Source: Faecalicatena faecalis
GTDB taxonomy: Bacteria > Bacillota > Clostridia > Lachnospirales > Lachnospiraceae
NCBI RefSeq assembly: GCF_012524165.2
Contig: NZ_JABACJ020000005.1
Coordinates: 1-64,000, forward strand
DNA length: 64,000 nucleotides
Direction of reading: 5' to 3'
Within the stretch, counting starts at the first letter, position 1, and each line of letters opens with the position of its first letter. The notes under the pieces are model-generated. The model made no database searches, had not been told where the DNA came from, and was given only the letters and a program-made list of their open reading frames with translations. Positions 54,902-64,000 of this stretch are shown piece after piece. The position numbers were made by a program, and so were the translations under genes.

Positions 54902-56296
54902 ATGGATGCACTTCTTAGTGTAAACTGGATTGCATTGCTTGTGCTGGTAATTGCTTTGCTTTTGTTCAAAGCGCTTAACTGGATCGCATACAAGGTAAAT
55001 TGGACTTTTGTGATTCTGATCAGTATGGTGATGGGAGCGGTAGTCGGAATCGTGTTTGCTTCCGAAGGAAACTCTTATATGACATGGCTCGCCCTGATTG
55101 GGGATGTGTATGTTAATCTCATCACAGCATTAGTTGCTCCAGTCATCCTGGTATCAGTCATTTCCGGGCTGATTCAGTTGAACGACAAGGAAAAAATGAA
55201 AAGGATCGGAACAAAATCCGTATTCTGGCTGATGCTTTCATCAGCGATCGCGATTGTGATCACAGTAATATTTGGGGGCCTGACACAGATCGGGAGAGGG
55301 GCAGGAGCAGTATTTTCCGATATCTCCAGCGTCGCAGGTTCTACATTAGAGGCCTATCAGGAGATGGAGACGTCTTTTGATCAGATTCTCTTAAAGCTGT
55401 TTCCTACGAATATCGTAGGGGATCTGGCGGCAGATAATATTGTTGCTATTATTATCATAGCAGTCGCAGTTGCAGTCGCATATGTCAGTGTCTCATCAGA
55501 AGAAGGAGAAGACAAGGTCAAGACGTTTAAGGATCTGATCGAAGGGATGAAGAAAATCATTTTCTACATTCTTTCCTATGTGATCGACCTGACACCGTAT
55601 GCAGTGCTCTGTCTGACAGCAATCTCTGCGAGTCAGCTTTTAAGTGATAAAGAGGCACTTGTACAGGTGATCCTTCTTGTCGCTATGATTTATGTGGTCT
55701 GCCTTGTCCAGACGTATGGTGTCAATGCAATTATCTTAAAGTTCGCGGCAAAATTAAGCCCTGTTAAATTTTTTAAGAAGACATTCGACGCGCAGGCAAC
55801 CGCCTTTACGACTCAGAGCAGTGTGGGATCTCTTCCTATTACAATTGACCGACTGATTCGCAAGGTCGGCGTGGACGAAGAGGTAGCTAACTTTACGGCA
55901 CCGCTCGGGACCACGATCGGTATGGCAGGATGTACCTGTATCTGGCCGATTCTGCTTGCGATGTTCTATCTCAATGCCACAGGACAGCACTGGGAAGTCA
56001 GTCAATATCTGATCATGTGTTTTATGTGTCTGGTCCTATCTATGGGAAGCGCCGGGATGCCGGGGATTGGAGTCGTTACAGCAGTTTCACTTTTCAGTGC
56101 TGTGAACCTTCCGATTGCCGCAGTCGTACTGCTGATTCCAATTAACAGCATTTCCGATATGGTGCGTACGCTGACCAACGTTGTCGGTGCGAATGTAACA
56201 GCCGCAGTTGTCGCACGTAAGACAGATCTTTTAGATGACAGCGTCTTCAATGCAGAAGAAGGCAGAACGAATAAAAAGGAGGGACAGGCATCATGA
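54902..56296 (+). CDS. Dicarboxylate/amino acid:cation symporter, TcyP-like
   Basis: A 464-residue DAACS-family transporter with about eight transmembrane spans and two hairpin loops. The serine-rich hairpin is FTTQSSVGSLPITIDRLIRKVG (about 318-339) and the substrate region is APLGTTIGMAGCTCIWPILLAMF, then MPGIGVVTAVSLFSAVNLP. Length and the TTQSSVGSLPITI segment resemble cystine carriers of the TcyP type more than glutamate carriers. Its thiol-protein neighbours fit cystine uptake. Start ATG 54902 follows AGAGGAGG; an upstream in-frame ATG at 54767 gives a 45-residue extension with no ribosome site. It overlaps the next gene by four bases. Confidence 0.88.
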   Translation: MDALLSVNWIALLVLVIALLLFKALNWIAYKVNWTFVILISMVMGAVVGIVFASEGNSYMTWLALIGDVYVNLITALVAPVILVSVISGLIQLNDKEKMKRIGTKSVFWLMLSSAIAIVITVIFGGLTQIGRGAGAVFSDISSVAGSTLEAYQEMETSFDQILLKLFPTNIVGDLAADNIVAIIIIAVAVAVAYVSVSSEEGEDKVKTFKDLIEGMKKIIFYILSYVIDLTPYAVLCLTAISASQLLSDKEALVQVILLVAMIYVVCLVQTYGVNAIILKFAAKLSPVKFFKKTFDAQATAFTTQSSVGSLPITIDRLIRKVGVDEEVANFTAPLGTTIGMAGCTCIWPILLAMFYLNATGQHWEVSQYLIMCFMCLVLSMGSAGMPGIGVVTAVSLFSAVNLPIAAVVLLIPINSISDMVRTLTNVVGANVTAAVVARKTDLLDDSVFNAEEGRTNKKEGQAS

Positions 56297-56781
56297 AAAA
56301 ATCAACGATTGCATTAATTGTAGCTGCGATTGTATGCCTGGGACTTTCTGTATTTTCCGTAAAGGCTTCAGTCACAAGGACCAATACTGCTATTGAAAAT
56401 ATCGGTGAGGTCACATACACAGATGAATGTAAAGCAAAAATCGACCGTGCAGTAGAATACTACAATGCATTGGATCCGAATTTTGACTTAAAAGAAAGAA
56501 TCAATCACATGGAAGACTTTGATGCAGCGAAAATTGAGTACGCACGACTTGCTATCAAAGCAGCCAGCGTTGCAGATGCAAGAAAAACAGTAGAAGGATA
56601 TTCTTCGGATGATGTAAAGAAATATGTAGAAGAGGCAAGAGAGGTGGTCGATCAGTATCTGACAGCAGACCAGTATGCTCTAGTTGAGAATTATGCCGAC
56701 CTGGCAGCACTTGAGAATGAATATACATCAACAGGCGGTACAGGCGGAGCCTCCGAAGAAGTATCGATTCCGATGTGTTAA
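56293..56781 (+). CDS. Small exported or membrane-anchored protein of unknown function
   Basis: A 162-residue protein I do not recognise. It has a hydrophobic N-terminal segment (KKSTIALIVAAIVCLGLSVFSVKAS, signal peptide or anchor) and an acidic helical body (CKAKIDRAVEYYNALDPNFDL to AALENEYTSTGG) with a Gly/Ser linker and a C-terminal cysteine. Its ATG overlaps the symporter stop (ATGA) and the next gene follows after 21 bases, so it is in the operon. The single body Cys46 plus the last residue Cys162 could matter if the module handles disulfides. Confidence 0.75.
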   Translation: MKKSTIALIVAAIVCLGLSVFSVKASVTRTNTAIENIGEVTYTDECKAKIDRAVEYYNALDPNFDLKERINHMEDFDAAKIEYARLAIKAASVADARKTVEGYSSDDVKKYVEEAREVVDQYLTADQYALVENYADLAALENEYTSTGGTGGASEEVSIPMC

Positions 56782-56802
56782 GAAGACAGGAGGAGATTTC
56801 AG

Positions 56803-58326
56803 ATGAAAAATAAATTAATCTCGGCTGTTCTTGTTGCTGCAATGACAGTCTCAGTGCTATCTGGCTGCGGAACCAGCCAGGAGGGCAGTACAGCCAGCCA
56901 GAACAAAGATCAGAAGAAGGAGACGTTAGAGAATGTGACCGCACAGCTCTCCTCGCCGGATTTTGATTTTGAGAAGGAATATGCATTCGGGGATTTCAAT
57001 GCACATTCCAGGGCAGATATGGAGCGTCAGGGTGGAATCGATACCTTTGAAGACAAAGAAATCGTATTTCAGGATATCAGTTATGATCAACTGATCAATC
57101 TGCTGAACCAGGAAGGAAACTTCTTGATTCAGTTGAGTGGTTCCTGGTGCCATAACAGCCGTGCCCTGAGTCCTTCAGTAAACAAATATGCTAAGGAATA
57201 CGGGATAGACACGATTTATTCCTATGACTTTAACGTAGACAATGGAGATGATGGTTCCATGTTCGTCCGTATGTCCAACGAAAAGACAACATTGGGAACA
57301 AAGTATAACTATATGTATGGTGAATTTGTATCCAGATATCTTACAAACTTAGACGACTGGATCGCATATCCAAAGGATGATGACACTGCACTTTCCTATA
57401 CGAATGCAGAGGGGAAGGAAGTGACCGTGGGAAGACTTCAGCAGCCAATTATTTTCCTTTATAATAAGGATAATACGGTTGATAACAGTGATTCCGGTAA
57501 TACGAGCGGTAAATGTCCGATTGTGTACGCCTTTGAGGAAATGGTTGAACGTGATGCAGAAGGTCTCTACGTCAAGGAGACAGATGAGGAAGGAAATCCC
57601 GTACTCGATGAGGACGGAAATCCTGTCAGGAAATACATCACGGATGAGTATAACGAACGCTTGAAAAAAATGTTCGATTATATCAAGACAAATCAGATCG
57701 AGCTTTCTCATTATACAAAAGAAGCGTATATGCGTGATGCATTCAACAGCTACGGGAAGGAAATTTTTAAGAAGGATGAGCAGATCAATGTTTATCCTGT
57801 TACATACCGTCAATTGGAATGGCTGTTGGATGAAGATGGAAATGCTATTGTGCTCATGGGAGGACCGGGAAGCGAAAAGACACGGGCAGTCATCGGTAAA
57901 ATCAATGATTATGCAGTGAAAAACAACATCCGTGTGTACATGTACGATCCACAGATCGACGGCGGAATCACGACAGATAAATGGGGATACAAGCAGACGA
58001 CCAATATATGCGTGGAAGATTCTCCTATCATTAAAATGTATACGAATCTGATTGACAGACATCTTACCAATCTGACTGCTGCAAAAACAACAGAAGACGG
58101 ATATGCTCTTGTCCAGACCCCTTATCTGTTCGTCTATAATAAGGACGCAAAGGATACGGATGGATTCATCGCACCGATCACAGCTTTTGCGGAACTGCCA
58201 TACACGCTGGATAGCGAAAAGAGATACTATATCGGCACAGAGAAGAATGCTGCGGCCTGCTCCGATCAGATATCTGCAGTTTTTCAAAGCTATGCTGAGC
58301 ATGCAGGAATAGAAGTAGAGGAATAA
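56803..58326 (+). CDS. Lipoprotein with two tandem thioredoxin-like repeats and degenerate active sites
   Basis: A 507-residue secreted lipoprotein (lipobox Cys22, LSGCGTSQ). Two internal repeats are visible. Repeat 1 (about 94-245) has YDQLINLLNQEGNFLIQL, then GSWCHNSRALSPSVNKYAKEYG and LQQPIIFLYNKD. Repeat 2 (about 335-465) has YRQLEWLLDEDGNAIVLM, GGPGSEKTRAVIGKINDYAVKN and TPYLFVYNKDA. Both match a thioredoxin fold: the motif after strand 1 is WCHNS in repeat 1 (one Cys, C116) and GPGSE, with no Cys, in repeat 2. It is thus not a standard CxxC oxidoreductase. It could be a thiol/ligand-binding partner of the symporter. Confidence 0.75.
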   Translation: MKNKLISAVLVAAMTVSVLSGCGTSQEGSTASQNKDQKKETLENVTAQLSSPDFDFEKEYAFGDFNAHSRADMERQGGIDTFEDKEIVFQDISYDQLINLLNQEGNFLIQLSGSWCHNSRALSPSVNKYAKEYGIDTIYSYDFNVDNGDDGSMFVRMSNEKTTLGTKYNYMYGEFVSRYLTNLDDWIAYPKDDDTALSYTNAEGKEVTVGRLQQPIIFLYNKDNTVDNSDSGNTSGKCPIVYAFEEMVERDAEGLYVKETDEEGNPVLDEDGNPVRKYITDEYNERLKKMFDYIKTNQIELSHYTKEAYMRDAFNSYGKEIFKKDEQINVYPVTYRQLEWLLDEDGNAIVLMGGPGSEKTRAVIGKINDYAVKNNIRVYMYDPQIDGGITTDKWGYKQTTNICVEDSPIIKMYTNLIDRHLTNLTAAKTTEDGYALVQTPYLFVYNKDAKDTDGFIAPITAFAELPYTLDSEKRYYIGTEKNAAACSDQISAVFQSYAEHAGIEVEE

Positions 58327-58379
58327 AGTACATCAACAGAGGTCTTTTGCGTTTCTGGAAACAAGGAGAAAGATATAAA

Positions 58380-58910
58380 ATGAAGCGAGTCAGAAGAATC
58401 ATGCTGGCATTGATATCATGCATTTGCATCGTAGTCTGCATCGGCTGTGGCCAAAAGCAAGCTATCCAGAATCCAGAGCTTTCAAAAGGGAGTGAGGCTC
58501 CAGATTTTAAGATTGAATTAAACGATGGAAGCATATTCTCCCTCTCTGAAAATGAAGGCCGGGTCGTGCTTTTGAACTTTTGGGCAACATGGTGCTCTGC
58601 ATGTGTAAATGAAATGCCGGCACTTGAGAAACTGTATGAAGAGTATGGTGATAAAATACAGATCATAGCAGTCAATACCGCAGAAAGTAAGGAGACGGCA
58701 GATCAATTTATTGAAAAACAAAATTATCACTTTCCTGTAGGTTATGATGAGGATAGTGAAGTGAGCAGCAAATATCCCAGTGTTGGGATACCATACACAC
58801 TGATCATCGGTAAAGATGGGCGGGTGACGGCAGTATTTGTTGGTGCCCAAAATGCTGACAAGCAATACAAAATCTATAAACAAGCGCTTTCTGAAGCGTA
58901 TGGACAATAG
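58380..58910 (+). CDS. TlpA/ResA-like thioredoxin lipoprotein
   Basis: A 176-residue protein with an N-terminal signal and lipobox (ICIVVCIGCGQ), so it is anchored on the outer face of the membrane. The AhpC/TSA/TlpA domain (about 40-170) has SEAPDFKIEL and the active site LNFWATWCSACVNEMPALEKLY, a CSAC pair. The cis-Pro loop is VGIPYTLIIGKDG. It should reduce or isomerise disulfides. ATG 58380 has AAGGAG; an ATG at 58347 has none. It is the last gene of the symporter operon. Confidence 0.9.
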   Translation: MKRVRRIMLALISCICIVVCIGCGQKQAIQNPELSKGSEAPDFKIELNDGSIFSLSENEGRVVLLNFWATWCSACVNEMPALEKLYEEYGDKIQIIAVNTAESKETADQFIEKQNYHFPVGYDEDSEVSSKYPSVGIPYTLIIGKDGRVTAVFVGAQNADKQYKIYKQALSEAYGQ

Positions 58911-58914
58911 GGAT

Positions 58915-58972
58915 GAAAGAGGGAGTGAATGCACCGAATAAAGCAAGCAGGTGTATTTACTCTCTTTCTTGA
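58915..58972 (+). terminator. Terminator after the TlpA-like gene
   Basis: GAAAGAG(G)GAGTGAATGCAC pairs with GTGTATTTACTCTCTTTC around 58915-58968, followed by TTGATTTT. Confidence 0.75.
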
Positions 58973-59060
58973 TTTTCAGACTTCGTGTGCAAATTTATTT
59001 CTGTAAGGTTTTAGGGCCCTGTGCACCCGCTGTAATAATTTCCAAATTGTTATTGATTTT

Positions 59061-59066
59061 TATAAT
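59061..59066 (+). promoter_or_regulatory. Likely -10 of plsX promoter
   Basis: TATAAT at 59061-59066, 44 bases before plsX. The -35 is weak (TTTCCA about 59039). A FapR site was looked for and not found. Confidence 0.4.
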
Positions 59067-59109
59067 GATGTTTAGTAGAATTAATGCAGTAGCGTTAGGA
59101 GGAAGAGAA

Positions 59110-60138
59110 ATGTCTGAGATTACAAGAGTTGCCTTGGATGCAATGGGCGGTGACAACGCACCGGGAGAGATGATCAAAGGTGCAGTGGAGGCCGTGAAGC
59201 AAAGAGGTGATATTAAGATCCTGATGACAGGACCAGAAGAGCTGCTTGAGAAGGCGTTATCAGAATATACGTATCCCAAAGACCAGATTGAGATCGTCAA
59301 TGCCACAGAAGTTATTGAGACGGCAGAGCCGCCGGTCATGGCAATCCGCAGGAAGAAGGATTCTTCCATCGTCGTGGCCATGAATCTGGTGAAGAAGGGC
59401 GAGGCTGATGCATTCGTGTCTGCCGGCAGTTCAGGTGCGATCCTGGTCGGAGGCCAGGTGATCGTAGGAAGGATCAAGGGTGTGGAAAGACCACCTCTGG
59501 CTCCGTTGATTCCCACAGCTAAAGGAGTCTCCTTATTGATCGACTGTGGCGCGAATGTCGATGCAAGACCTTCTCATCTTGTACAGTTCGCAAAGATGGG
59601 TTCCATCTATATGGAGAATATCATCGGGAAGAAGAACCCGACCGTCGGTATCGTGAATATCGGTGCGGAGGAAGAAAAAGGAAATGCACTGGTAAAGGAG
59701 ACGTTCCCGCTGCTGAAAGAATGTAAGGATATCAATTTTGTGGGAAGTGTGGAAGCCAGGGATATTCCGTCAGGCGCCGTAGATGTTGTAGTGTGCGAGG
59801 CGTTCGTTGGGAATGTGATCCTCAAGCTGTATGAGGGAGTCGGCGGTACTCTGATCAAGAAAATCAAGGGAAGTATGATGACATCCCTGCGCAGCAAGAT
59901 CGGGGCACTTCTCGTGAAACCGGCGCTGAAGGCCACATTAAAAGACTTTGATGCCAGTGAATACGGCGGCGCGCCGCTGCTAGGGCTCAATGGGCTGGTT
60001 GTCAAGACACATGGAAGTTCTACTTCAAAAGAAGTGTGTAATTCAATTATTCAATGCGTCACATTTAAGGAACAGCGGATCAATGAGAAGATAAGAGACG
60101 TGATTTCACCGGCGCAGGAAGAAAAAAAAGAAGATTAA
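59110..60138 (+). CDS. plsX: Phosphate acyltransferase PlsX
   Basis: A 342-residue enzyme that makes acyl-phosphate from acyl-ACP for phospholipid synthesis. Visible are RVALDAMGGDNAPGEMIKGAVEA, NATEVIETAEPPVMAIRRKKDSSI, DAFVSAGSSGAILVGG, IDCGANVDARPSHLVQFA and CEAFVGNVILKLYEG. ATG 59110 follows GGAGGAAG; longer in-frame starts run into the promoter. It begins the plsX-acpP-rnc-smc block, which is conserved in Firmicutes. Confidence 0.97.
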   Translation: MSEITRVALDAMGGDNAPGEMIKGAVEAVKQRGDIKILMTGPEELLEKALSEYTYPKDQIEIVNATEVIETAEPPVMAIRRKKDSSIVVAMNLVKKGEADAFVSAGSSGAILVGGQVIVGRIKGVERPPLAPLIPTAKGVSLLIDCGANVDARPSHLVQFAKMGSIYMENIIGKKNPTVGIVNIGAEEEKGNALVKETFPLLKECKDINFVGSVEARDIPSGAVDVVVCEAFVGNVILKLYEGVGGTLIKKIKGSMMTSLRSKIGALLVKPALKATLKDFDASEYGGAPLLGLNGLVVKTHGSSTSKEVCNSIIQCVTFKEQRINEKIRDVISPAQEEKKED

Positions 60139-60163
60139 TGTAACGAAGAAAGGGAAGAGGACT

Positions 60164-60394
60164 ATGGAATTTGAAAAATTACAAGAAATTATTGCAGACG
60201 TATTAAACGTTTCTAAGGACGACATTCACATGGAGACGACATTTGTAGATGATTTGGGAGCAGATTCATTAGACATTTTCCAGATAATCATGGGAATTGA
60301 AGAAGAATTCGACATTGAGATTGACAACGATGAAGCAGAGAAGATCGTGACAGTTGGAGATGCGATCGAGCAGATCAAGAAGGTTGTAGAATAA
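60164..60394 (+). CDS. acpP: Acyl carrier protein
   Basis: A 76-residue acidic four-helix carrier. The phosphopantetheine serine is in FVDDLGADSLDIFQIIMGIEEEF (about residue 36). It carries acyl chains between fatty acid synthesis, PlsX and other enzymes. It is 25 bases after plsX, with a terminator just behind it, so acpP messages probably exceed those of rnc. Confidence 0.97.
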   Translation: MEFEKLQEIIADVLNVSKDDIHMETTFVDDLGADSLDIFQIIMGIEEEFDIEIDNDEAEKIVTVGDAIEQIKKVVE

Positions 60395-60416
60395 AAGGGA
60401 ATAACAGGCAGCATAT

Positions 60417-60445
60417 GAAAAAGCCCCTATGGGCTTTTTCATTTT
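60417..60445 (+). terminator. Terminator between acpP and rnc
   Basis: GAAAAAGCCC (60417-60426), CTAT, GGGCTTTTTC (60431-60440), then ATTTT: a perfect 10-bp stem. It would attenuate read-through to rnc-smc. Confidence 0.9.
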
Positions 60446-60459
60446 AATGGGAGAAGGAA

Positions 60460-61149
60460 ATGAGCGATAGTTTAAAAGAATTGGAAAAAAAAATAGGGTA
60501 TCAGTTTCAGGATTTTTCACTGCTGCGTCATGCGATGATGCACAGCTCATATACCAATGAGAAGCATCTGGAGAAGCACCATTGTAATGAGCGCTTGGAA
60601 TTTTTGGGAGACGCGGTGTTGGAGCTGGTATCCAGTGAATATTTGTTTTTAGATTCCCCGAAGGTATCAGAAGGTGAATTGACCAAGACGAGGGCAAGCA
60701 TGGTATGTGAACCGGCACTGGCCTTTTGTGCGAGGGATATCGACCTGGGGTCTTATCTGCTCCTGGGAAAAGGAGAAGAGGCGACCGGAGGAAGACAGAG
60801 GGATTCCATCACTTCGGATGCAATGGAAGCATTGATCGGAGCGATTTATCTGGACGGTGGTTTTACTAATGCAAAAGAGTTTATTCATCGGTTCATACTG
60901 ACGGATTTAGAAAATAAAAAGCTCTTTTTCGATAGCAAGACTATTTTGCAGGAAATCGTGCAGGCAAAGCTGGAAGGAGCAATTTCCTACCATCTTGTCA
61001 AAGAGGAAGGTCCGGACCATAATAAGTCATTCTTTGTGGAGGTCCAGATAGGCGGTAAAGGGTTCGGCATCGGAAAAGGCAGGACGAAGAAAGCCGCAGA
61101 GCAGGAGGCAGCATACAAGGCAATCCTGGAATTAAGAAAAGAAAAATAA
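60460..61149 (+). CDS. rnc: Ribonuclease III
   Basis: A 229-residue double-strand RNA endonuclease. The signature ERLEFLGDAVLELVSSEYLF is at about 45-64, with the second metal Glu in SDAMEALIGAIYLDGGF. The C-terminal dsRNA-binding domain is KTILQEIVQAKLEG to GRTKKAAEQEAAYKAILEL. It processes rRNA precursors and structured RNAs, such as the long hairpins seen in this window. AGGAG lies upstream of ATG. Twelve bases separate it from smc. Confidence 0.97.
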   Translation: MSDSLKELEKKIGYQFQDFSLLRHAMMHSSYTNEKHLEKHHCNERLEFLGDAVLELVSSEYLFLDSPKVSEGELTKTRASMVCEPALAFCARDIDLGSYLLLGKGEEATGGRQRDSITSDAMEALIGAIYLDGGFTNAKEFIHRFILTDLENKKLFFDSKTILQEIVQAKLEGAISYHLVKEEGPDHNKSFFVEVQIGGKGFGIGKGRTKKAAEQEAAYKAILELRKEK

Positions 61150-61161
61150 AGCAGGTGTTAT

Positions 61162-64000
61162 ATGTATTTAAAAAGCATAGAGGTACAGGGCTTTAAGTCT
61201 TTTGCCAATAAAATCAAGTTCGAGTTTCACAATGGAATTACCGGAATCGTGGGCCCGAACGGCAGTGGAAAGAGCAATGTCGCGGATGCGGTGCGCTGGG
61301 TCCTCGGAGAGCAGAGAGTCAAGCAGCTTCGAGGCGGTACCATGCAGGACGTTATTTTTTCGGGTACGGAGAACAGGAAGCCGCTAAGTTATGCATCTGT
61401 TGCGATCACACTGGATAATTCAGACCATCAGCTCCCCGTGGAGTACGAAGAGGTGACGGTCACAAGGAAACTGTATCGTTCCGGGGAGAGTGAGTACCTG
61501 ATCAATGGAGCTGGATGCCGTTTAAAGGATATCAATGAGATGTTCTATGATACGGGAATCGGGAAAGAAGGCTACTCCATAATCGGACAGGGGCAGATCG
61601 ATAAGATCTTGAGTGGAAAGCCGGAAGAGCGCCGAGAACTATTCGACGAGGCAGCCGGAATCGTAAAATTCAAACGTCGTAAGAATCTTTCCTTGAAAAA
61701 GCTGGAAGATGAGCGGATGAATCTGACCCGTGTCAATGATATCCTGGCAGAGCTGGAGAAACAGATCGGACCGTTAAAGCGGCAGTCTGAGGTCGCAAGG
61801 GAGTATCTAAAAAAGAAAGAAGAATTGAAGACTTACGATATCAACATGTTCCTGTTGGAAACAGAGCGTATCAAGGACCAGATCAGGGACGTTGACGGGA
61901 AGCTTAAGATCGCCAATGACGAGCTGGAAGAAACAAACATCAAGTATGAGAACATGAAGACCGAATATGAGGCAATCGAGGAAGAAGTAGATGAGATCGA
62001 TTTTTCCATCGAGAAGGCAAAGGGACAGCTCAATGAGACCACCCTTTTAAAGCAGCAGCTAGAGGGGCAGATCAACGTCTTAAAAGAGCAGATCAATACG
62101 GTCCGCATGAATGATGAACACTATGATAACCGTCTGGGTACGATCCGGGTGGAGATCGAGACAAGAAAGGCGCAGCAGGAAGAGCTGGAGCGTGAGAAGA
62201 CACAGGTGAGAGGCAGGCTGGAGGCCGCGACCAAGAATGATGCACAGGCAAAGGAAGCTCTGATTGATGTCCAGACCCGTATTGCCGGCCAGACGACGCA
62301 GATTGAGCAGAATAAGGCTGAGATCATGGAACTGTTGAACAACAGAGCATCGACCAAGGCTAAGATTCAGCATTATGATACGACCCAGGAGCAGATCACC
62401 ACAAGGAGAGCGGAGATAGGAAGGAAGATCATAGAAGTCTCCTCAGAGGCAGAAAAGCAGAATGCTGTGCTTGCTACGTATGAGGAAGAGCTCAATAGAA
62501 TCTCAGAAGAAATTGCAGGATATACCGAGCAGATACAGGTAAATGAGCAGGAGATCGATCAGCTTCAGCAGGAGCTTACAAAAAAGCAGGAACAGCTTCG
62601 GATTGGACAGACTGCATATCACAGAGAGTCTTCAAGGCTGGAGTCTTTAAAGAATATTACAGAGCGCTATGACGGATATGGCAACAGTATTCGGAAGGTC
62701 ATGAGCAACAAGGACAGAGAAAAAGGGCTGATCGGCGTCGTAGCGGATATTATCAAGGTAGATAAGGAGTATGAAATCGCCGTGGAGACGGCGCTGGGAG
62801 GCAGTATCCAGAACATTGTCACAGACAATGAGGAGACTGCAAAGCGTATGATCGCATACCTAAAGCAGAACAAATTTGGACGGGCGACCTTCTTACCTCT
62901 GACCAGCATGCATGGGGGAGGTGGCATCCGGCAGTCTGAGGCATTAAAAGAGCCGGGGGTCATCGGTCTTGCGAATACACTGGTCCATGTAGAGCCCAGG
63001 TTCCAGGGGCTGGCAGAACAGCTTTTGGGAAGAACGATCGTGGTCGAACACATTGACCATGGAATCAGGCTTGCCAGAAAATACAAGCAGTCTCTTCGTT
63101 TGGTTACCCTGGAGGGGGAACTGATCAATCCGGGTGGCTCCATGACAGGAGGTGCCTTTAAGAATTCCAGCAATCTGTTGAGCAGGCGTCGTGAAATCGA
63201 GGAATTCGAGCAGACGGTGAAGATGCTGAAAAAGGATATGGATGACTGCGAGAGTGCAGTCAATGAGATCAAGGCAAAGCGTGCCGCATGTTACAGCATC
63301 ATCGACGAGATTCAGCAGAAGTTAAGGAAGGCATCCGTCGTAGAGAATACGGCAAAGATGAATCTGGAACAGGTACTGACCAGACAGCGCGAGGCAAAAG
63401 AGCGATATGACAATTATCTAAAAGAGCAGGAGACATTGGAAGCCAGACTCCAGGAGCTCTTGGATAATGAGGATTCTATCCAGATGGAGCTGGAAGCATC
63501 CGAGGCTCTGGAAAAGGAGCTGAACCAGAAGATCGAAGAGCTGCAGAAGAGCCTGGAACTGGATAAAGAACAGGAGGCTGTACAGTTAAAGCGGTCGGAG
63601 GAAGTGCATCTTTCCTTGGCGAGTCTGGAACAGCAGAATGTTTTCATTCTGGAGAATTCGGCCCGTATCCAGGAGGAGATAGAGAAATTCGAAGCAGAAT
63701 TAAAAGAACTGGATATCAACAAGGGCAACGCATCCGAAGAAATTAAGGAGAAGGAAGATAAGATCCGGGATTTAAGAGAGACGATAGAGAACTCCAAGGA
63801 GCTGTTCGCAGAGATCGAGGCAGAGATTAAAAGCCAGGTCGCAAAGCGAGATGAGCTGAACCAGAAGCACAAGGCATTTCTTGGAAAAAGAGAGGAACTC
63901 TCGAAACAGATGTCAGAACTGGACAAGGAGTGTTTTAGGCTGAGCAGCCGGAGAGAGTCTTATGAGGAAGCAAGCGAGAAGCAGATCAACTACATGTGGG
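61162..64000 (+). CDS. smc: Chromosome segregation protein SMC (cut by window end)
   Basis: The first 946 codons of SMC; the 3' end lies outside the window. The N-terminal ATPase part is [17 protein letters not shown], then Walker [10 protein letters not shown] (about 32-40), and [21 protein letters not shown] (Q-loop region). A long coiled coil follows. The hinge domain runs from about 505 to 660 ([40 protein letters not shown]). A second coil begins after it, so the missing part should hold the returning coil and the C-terminal ATPase half. It forms condensin with ScpA/ScpB. Confidence 0.96.
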   Translation, partial: MYLKSIEVQGFKSFANKIKFEFHNGITGIVGPNGSGKSNVADAVRWVLGEQRVKQLRGGTMQDVIFSGTENRKPLSYASVAITLDNSDHQLPVEYEEVTVTRKLYRSGESEYLINGAGCRLKDINEMFYDTGIGKEGYSIIGQGQIDKILSGKPEERRELFDEAAGIVKFKRRKNLSLKKLEDERMNLTRVNDILAELEKQIGPLKRQSEVAREYLKKKEELKTYDINMFLLETERIKDQIRDVDGKLKIANDELEETNIKYENMKTEYEAIEEEVDEIDFSIEKAKGQLNETTLLKQQLEGQINVLKEQINTVRMNDEHYDNRLGTIRVEIETRKAQQEELEREKTQVRGRLEAATKNDAQAKEALIDVQTRIAGQTTQIEQNKAEIMELLNNRASTKAKIQHYDTTQEQITTRRAEIGRKIIEVSSEAEKQNAVLATYEEELNRISEEIAGYTEQIQVNEQEIDQLQQELTKKQEQLRIGQTAYHRESSRLESLKNITERYDGYGNSIRKVMSNKDREKGLIGVVADIIKVDKEYEIAVETALGGSIQNIVTDNEETAKRMIAYLKQNKFGRATFLPLTSMHGGGGIRQSEALKEPGVIGLANTLVHVEPRFQGLAEQLLGRTIVVEHIDHGIRLARKYKQSLRLVTLEGELINPGGSMTGGAFKNSSNLLSRRREIEEFEQTVKMLKKDMDDCESAVNEIKAKRAACYSIIDEIQQKLRKASVVENTAKMNLEQVLTRQREAKERYDNYLKEQETLEARLQELLDNEDSIQMELEASEALEKELNQKIEELQKSLELDKEQEAVQLKRSEEVHLSLASLEQQNVFILENSARIQEEIEKFEAELKELDINKGNASEEIKEKEDKIRDLRETIENSKELFAEIEAEIKSQVAKRDELNQKHKAFLGKREELSKQMSELDKECFRLSSRRESYEEASEKQINYMW

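Noticed and set aside
57349..58302. 317-residue minus-strand frame within the thioredoxin-like lipoprotein gene
   Set aside because: No ribosome site or homology; the plus-strand gene has a lipobox and repeats.
1..64000. CRISPR array
   Set aside because: No regularly spaced repeats of 24-40 bp were seen; the repeats present have two or three copies only.
1..64000. Insertion sequences, integrases or prophage genes
   Set aside because: No transposase, integrase or phage structural protein was recognised in any translated frame.

Overview
The window looks like a chromosomal segment of a low-to-moderate GC Gram-positive anaerobe of the class Clostridia, most likely a gut Lachnospiraceae (Dorea / Clostridium scindens / Blautia-like). 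This rests on the gene order iscR-nifS-nifU-mnmA, gap-pgk-tpiA-gpmI, polA-coaE, pta-ackA-DUF177-rpmF and plsX-acpP-rnc-smc, on the 1,400-residue 2-hydroxyacyl-CoA dehydratase activase-type protein, on strong AGGAGG ribosome binding sites and on sigma-A-type promoters. No database was searched, so the taxonomy is an inference.

Layout. 1-474 is non-coding and holds a very long inverted repeat. 475-1797 is a MATE-like flippase (minus strand). 1850-6054 is the Fe-S / thio-tRNA operon (Rrf2 regulator, cysteine desulfurase, scaffold, MnmA) with a histidinol-phosphatase-like PHP protein. 6205-12093 is a glycolytic cluster (gap, pgk, tpiA, an esterase, gpmI), followed by a GreA-like factor and a HAD phosphatase that converges on the giant dehydratase activase. 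18090-21727 holds a rhomboid-like membrane protein, pyruvate kinase and diaminopimelate decarboxylase. A tRNA-Leu(CAA), a glycosyltransferase and a PHP protein follow. 24283-26700 is an AT-rich, isolated NACHT ATPase with a pentapeptide-repeat tail, which is the best candidate for an acquired immune gene.

27140-39669 is an accessory catabolic locus: a creatinase-like M24 protein, two LacI-family regulators, a cytoplasmic M28 peptidase, a ribose-type ABC importer, two M20 amidohydrolases, a DUF1355 glutamine-amidotransferase-like protein and an L-rhamnose isomerase homologue. It looks like a system that imports a sugar- or polyol-like conjugate and cuts amide or peptide bonds in the cytoplasm. 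It has no rhamnulokinase or aldolase, so the true substrate is open. It ends at a strong terminator. An SdpR/SdpI-type pair follows.

40765-53771 is mostly housekeeping: HAD phosphatase, polA, coaE, WalJ-like hydrolase, ACT protein, DUF711, DegV, TmcAL, MgtE, pta-ackA. Two intergenic spaces here contain MITE-like inverted-repeat elements. 53992-54702 is DUF177-rpmF. 54902-58910 is a four-gene operon joining a TcyP-like symporter with a small exported protein, a lipoprotein built of two thioredoxin-like repeats with degenerate active sites, and a TlpA-like lipoprotein with an intact CxxC. It may be an undescribed envelope thiol or cystine module. The window closes with plsX, acpP, rnc and a truncated smc.

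The strongest leads for new biology are the NACHT gene, the 27-40 kb catabolic locus, the symporter/thioredoxin-like operon, and three families of non-coding repeats.
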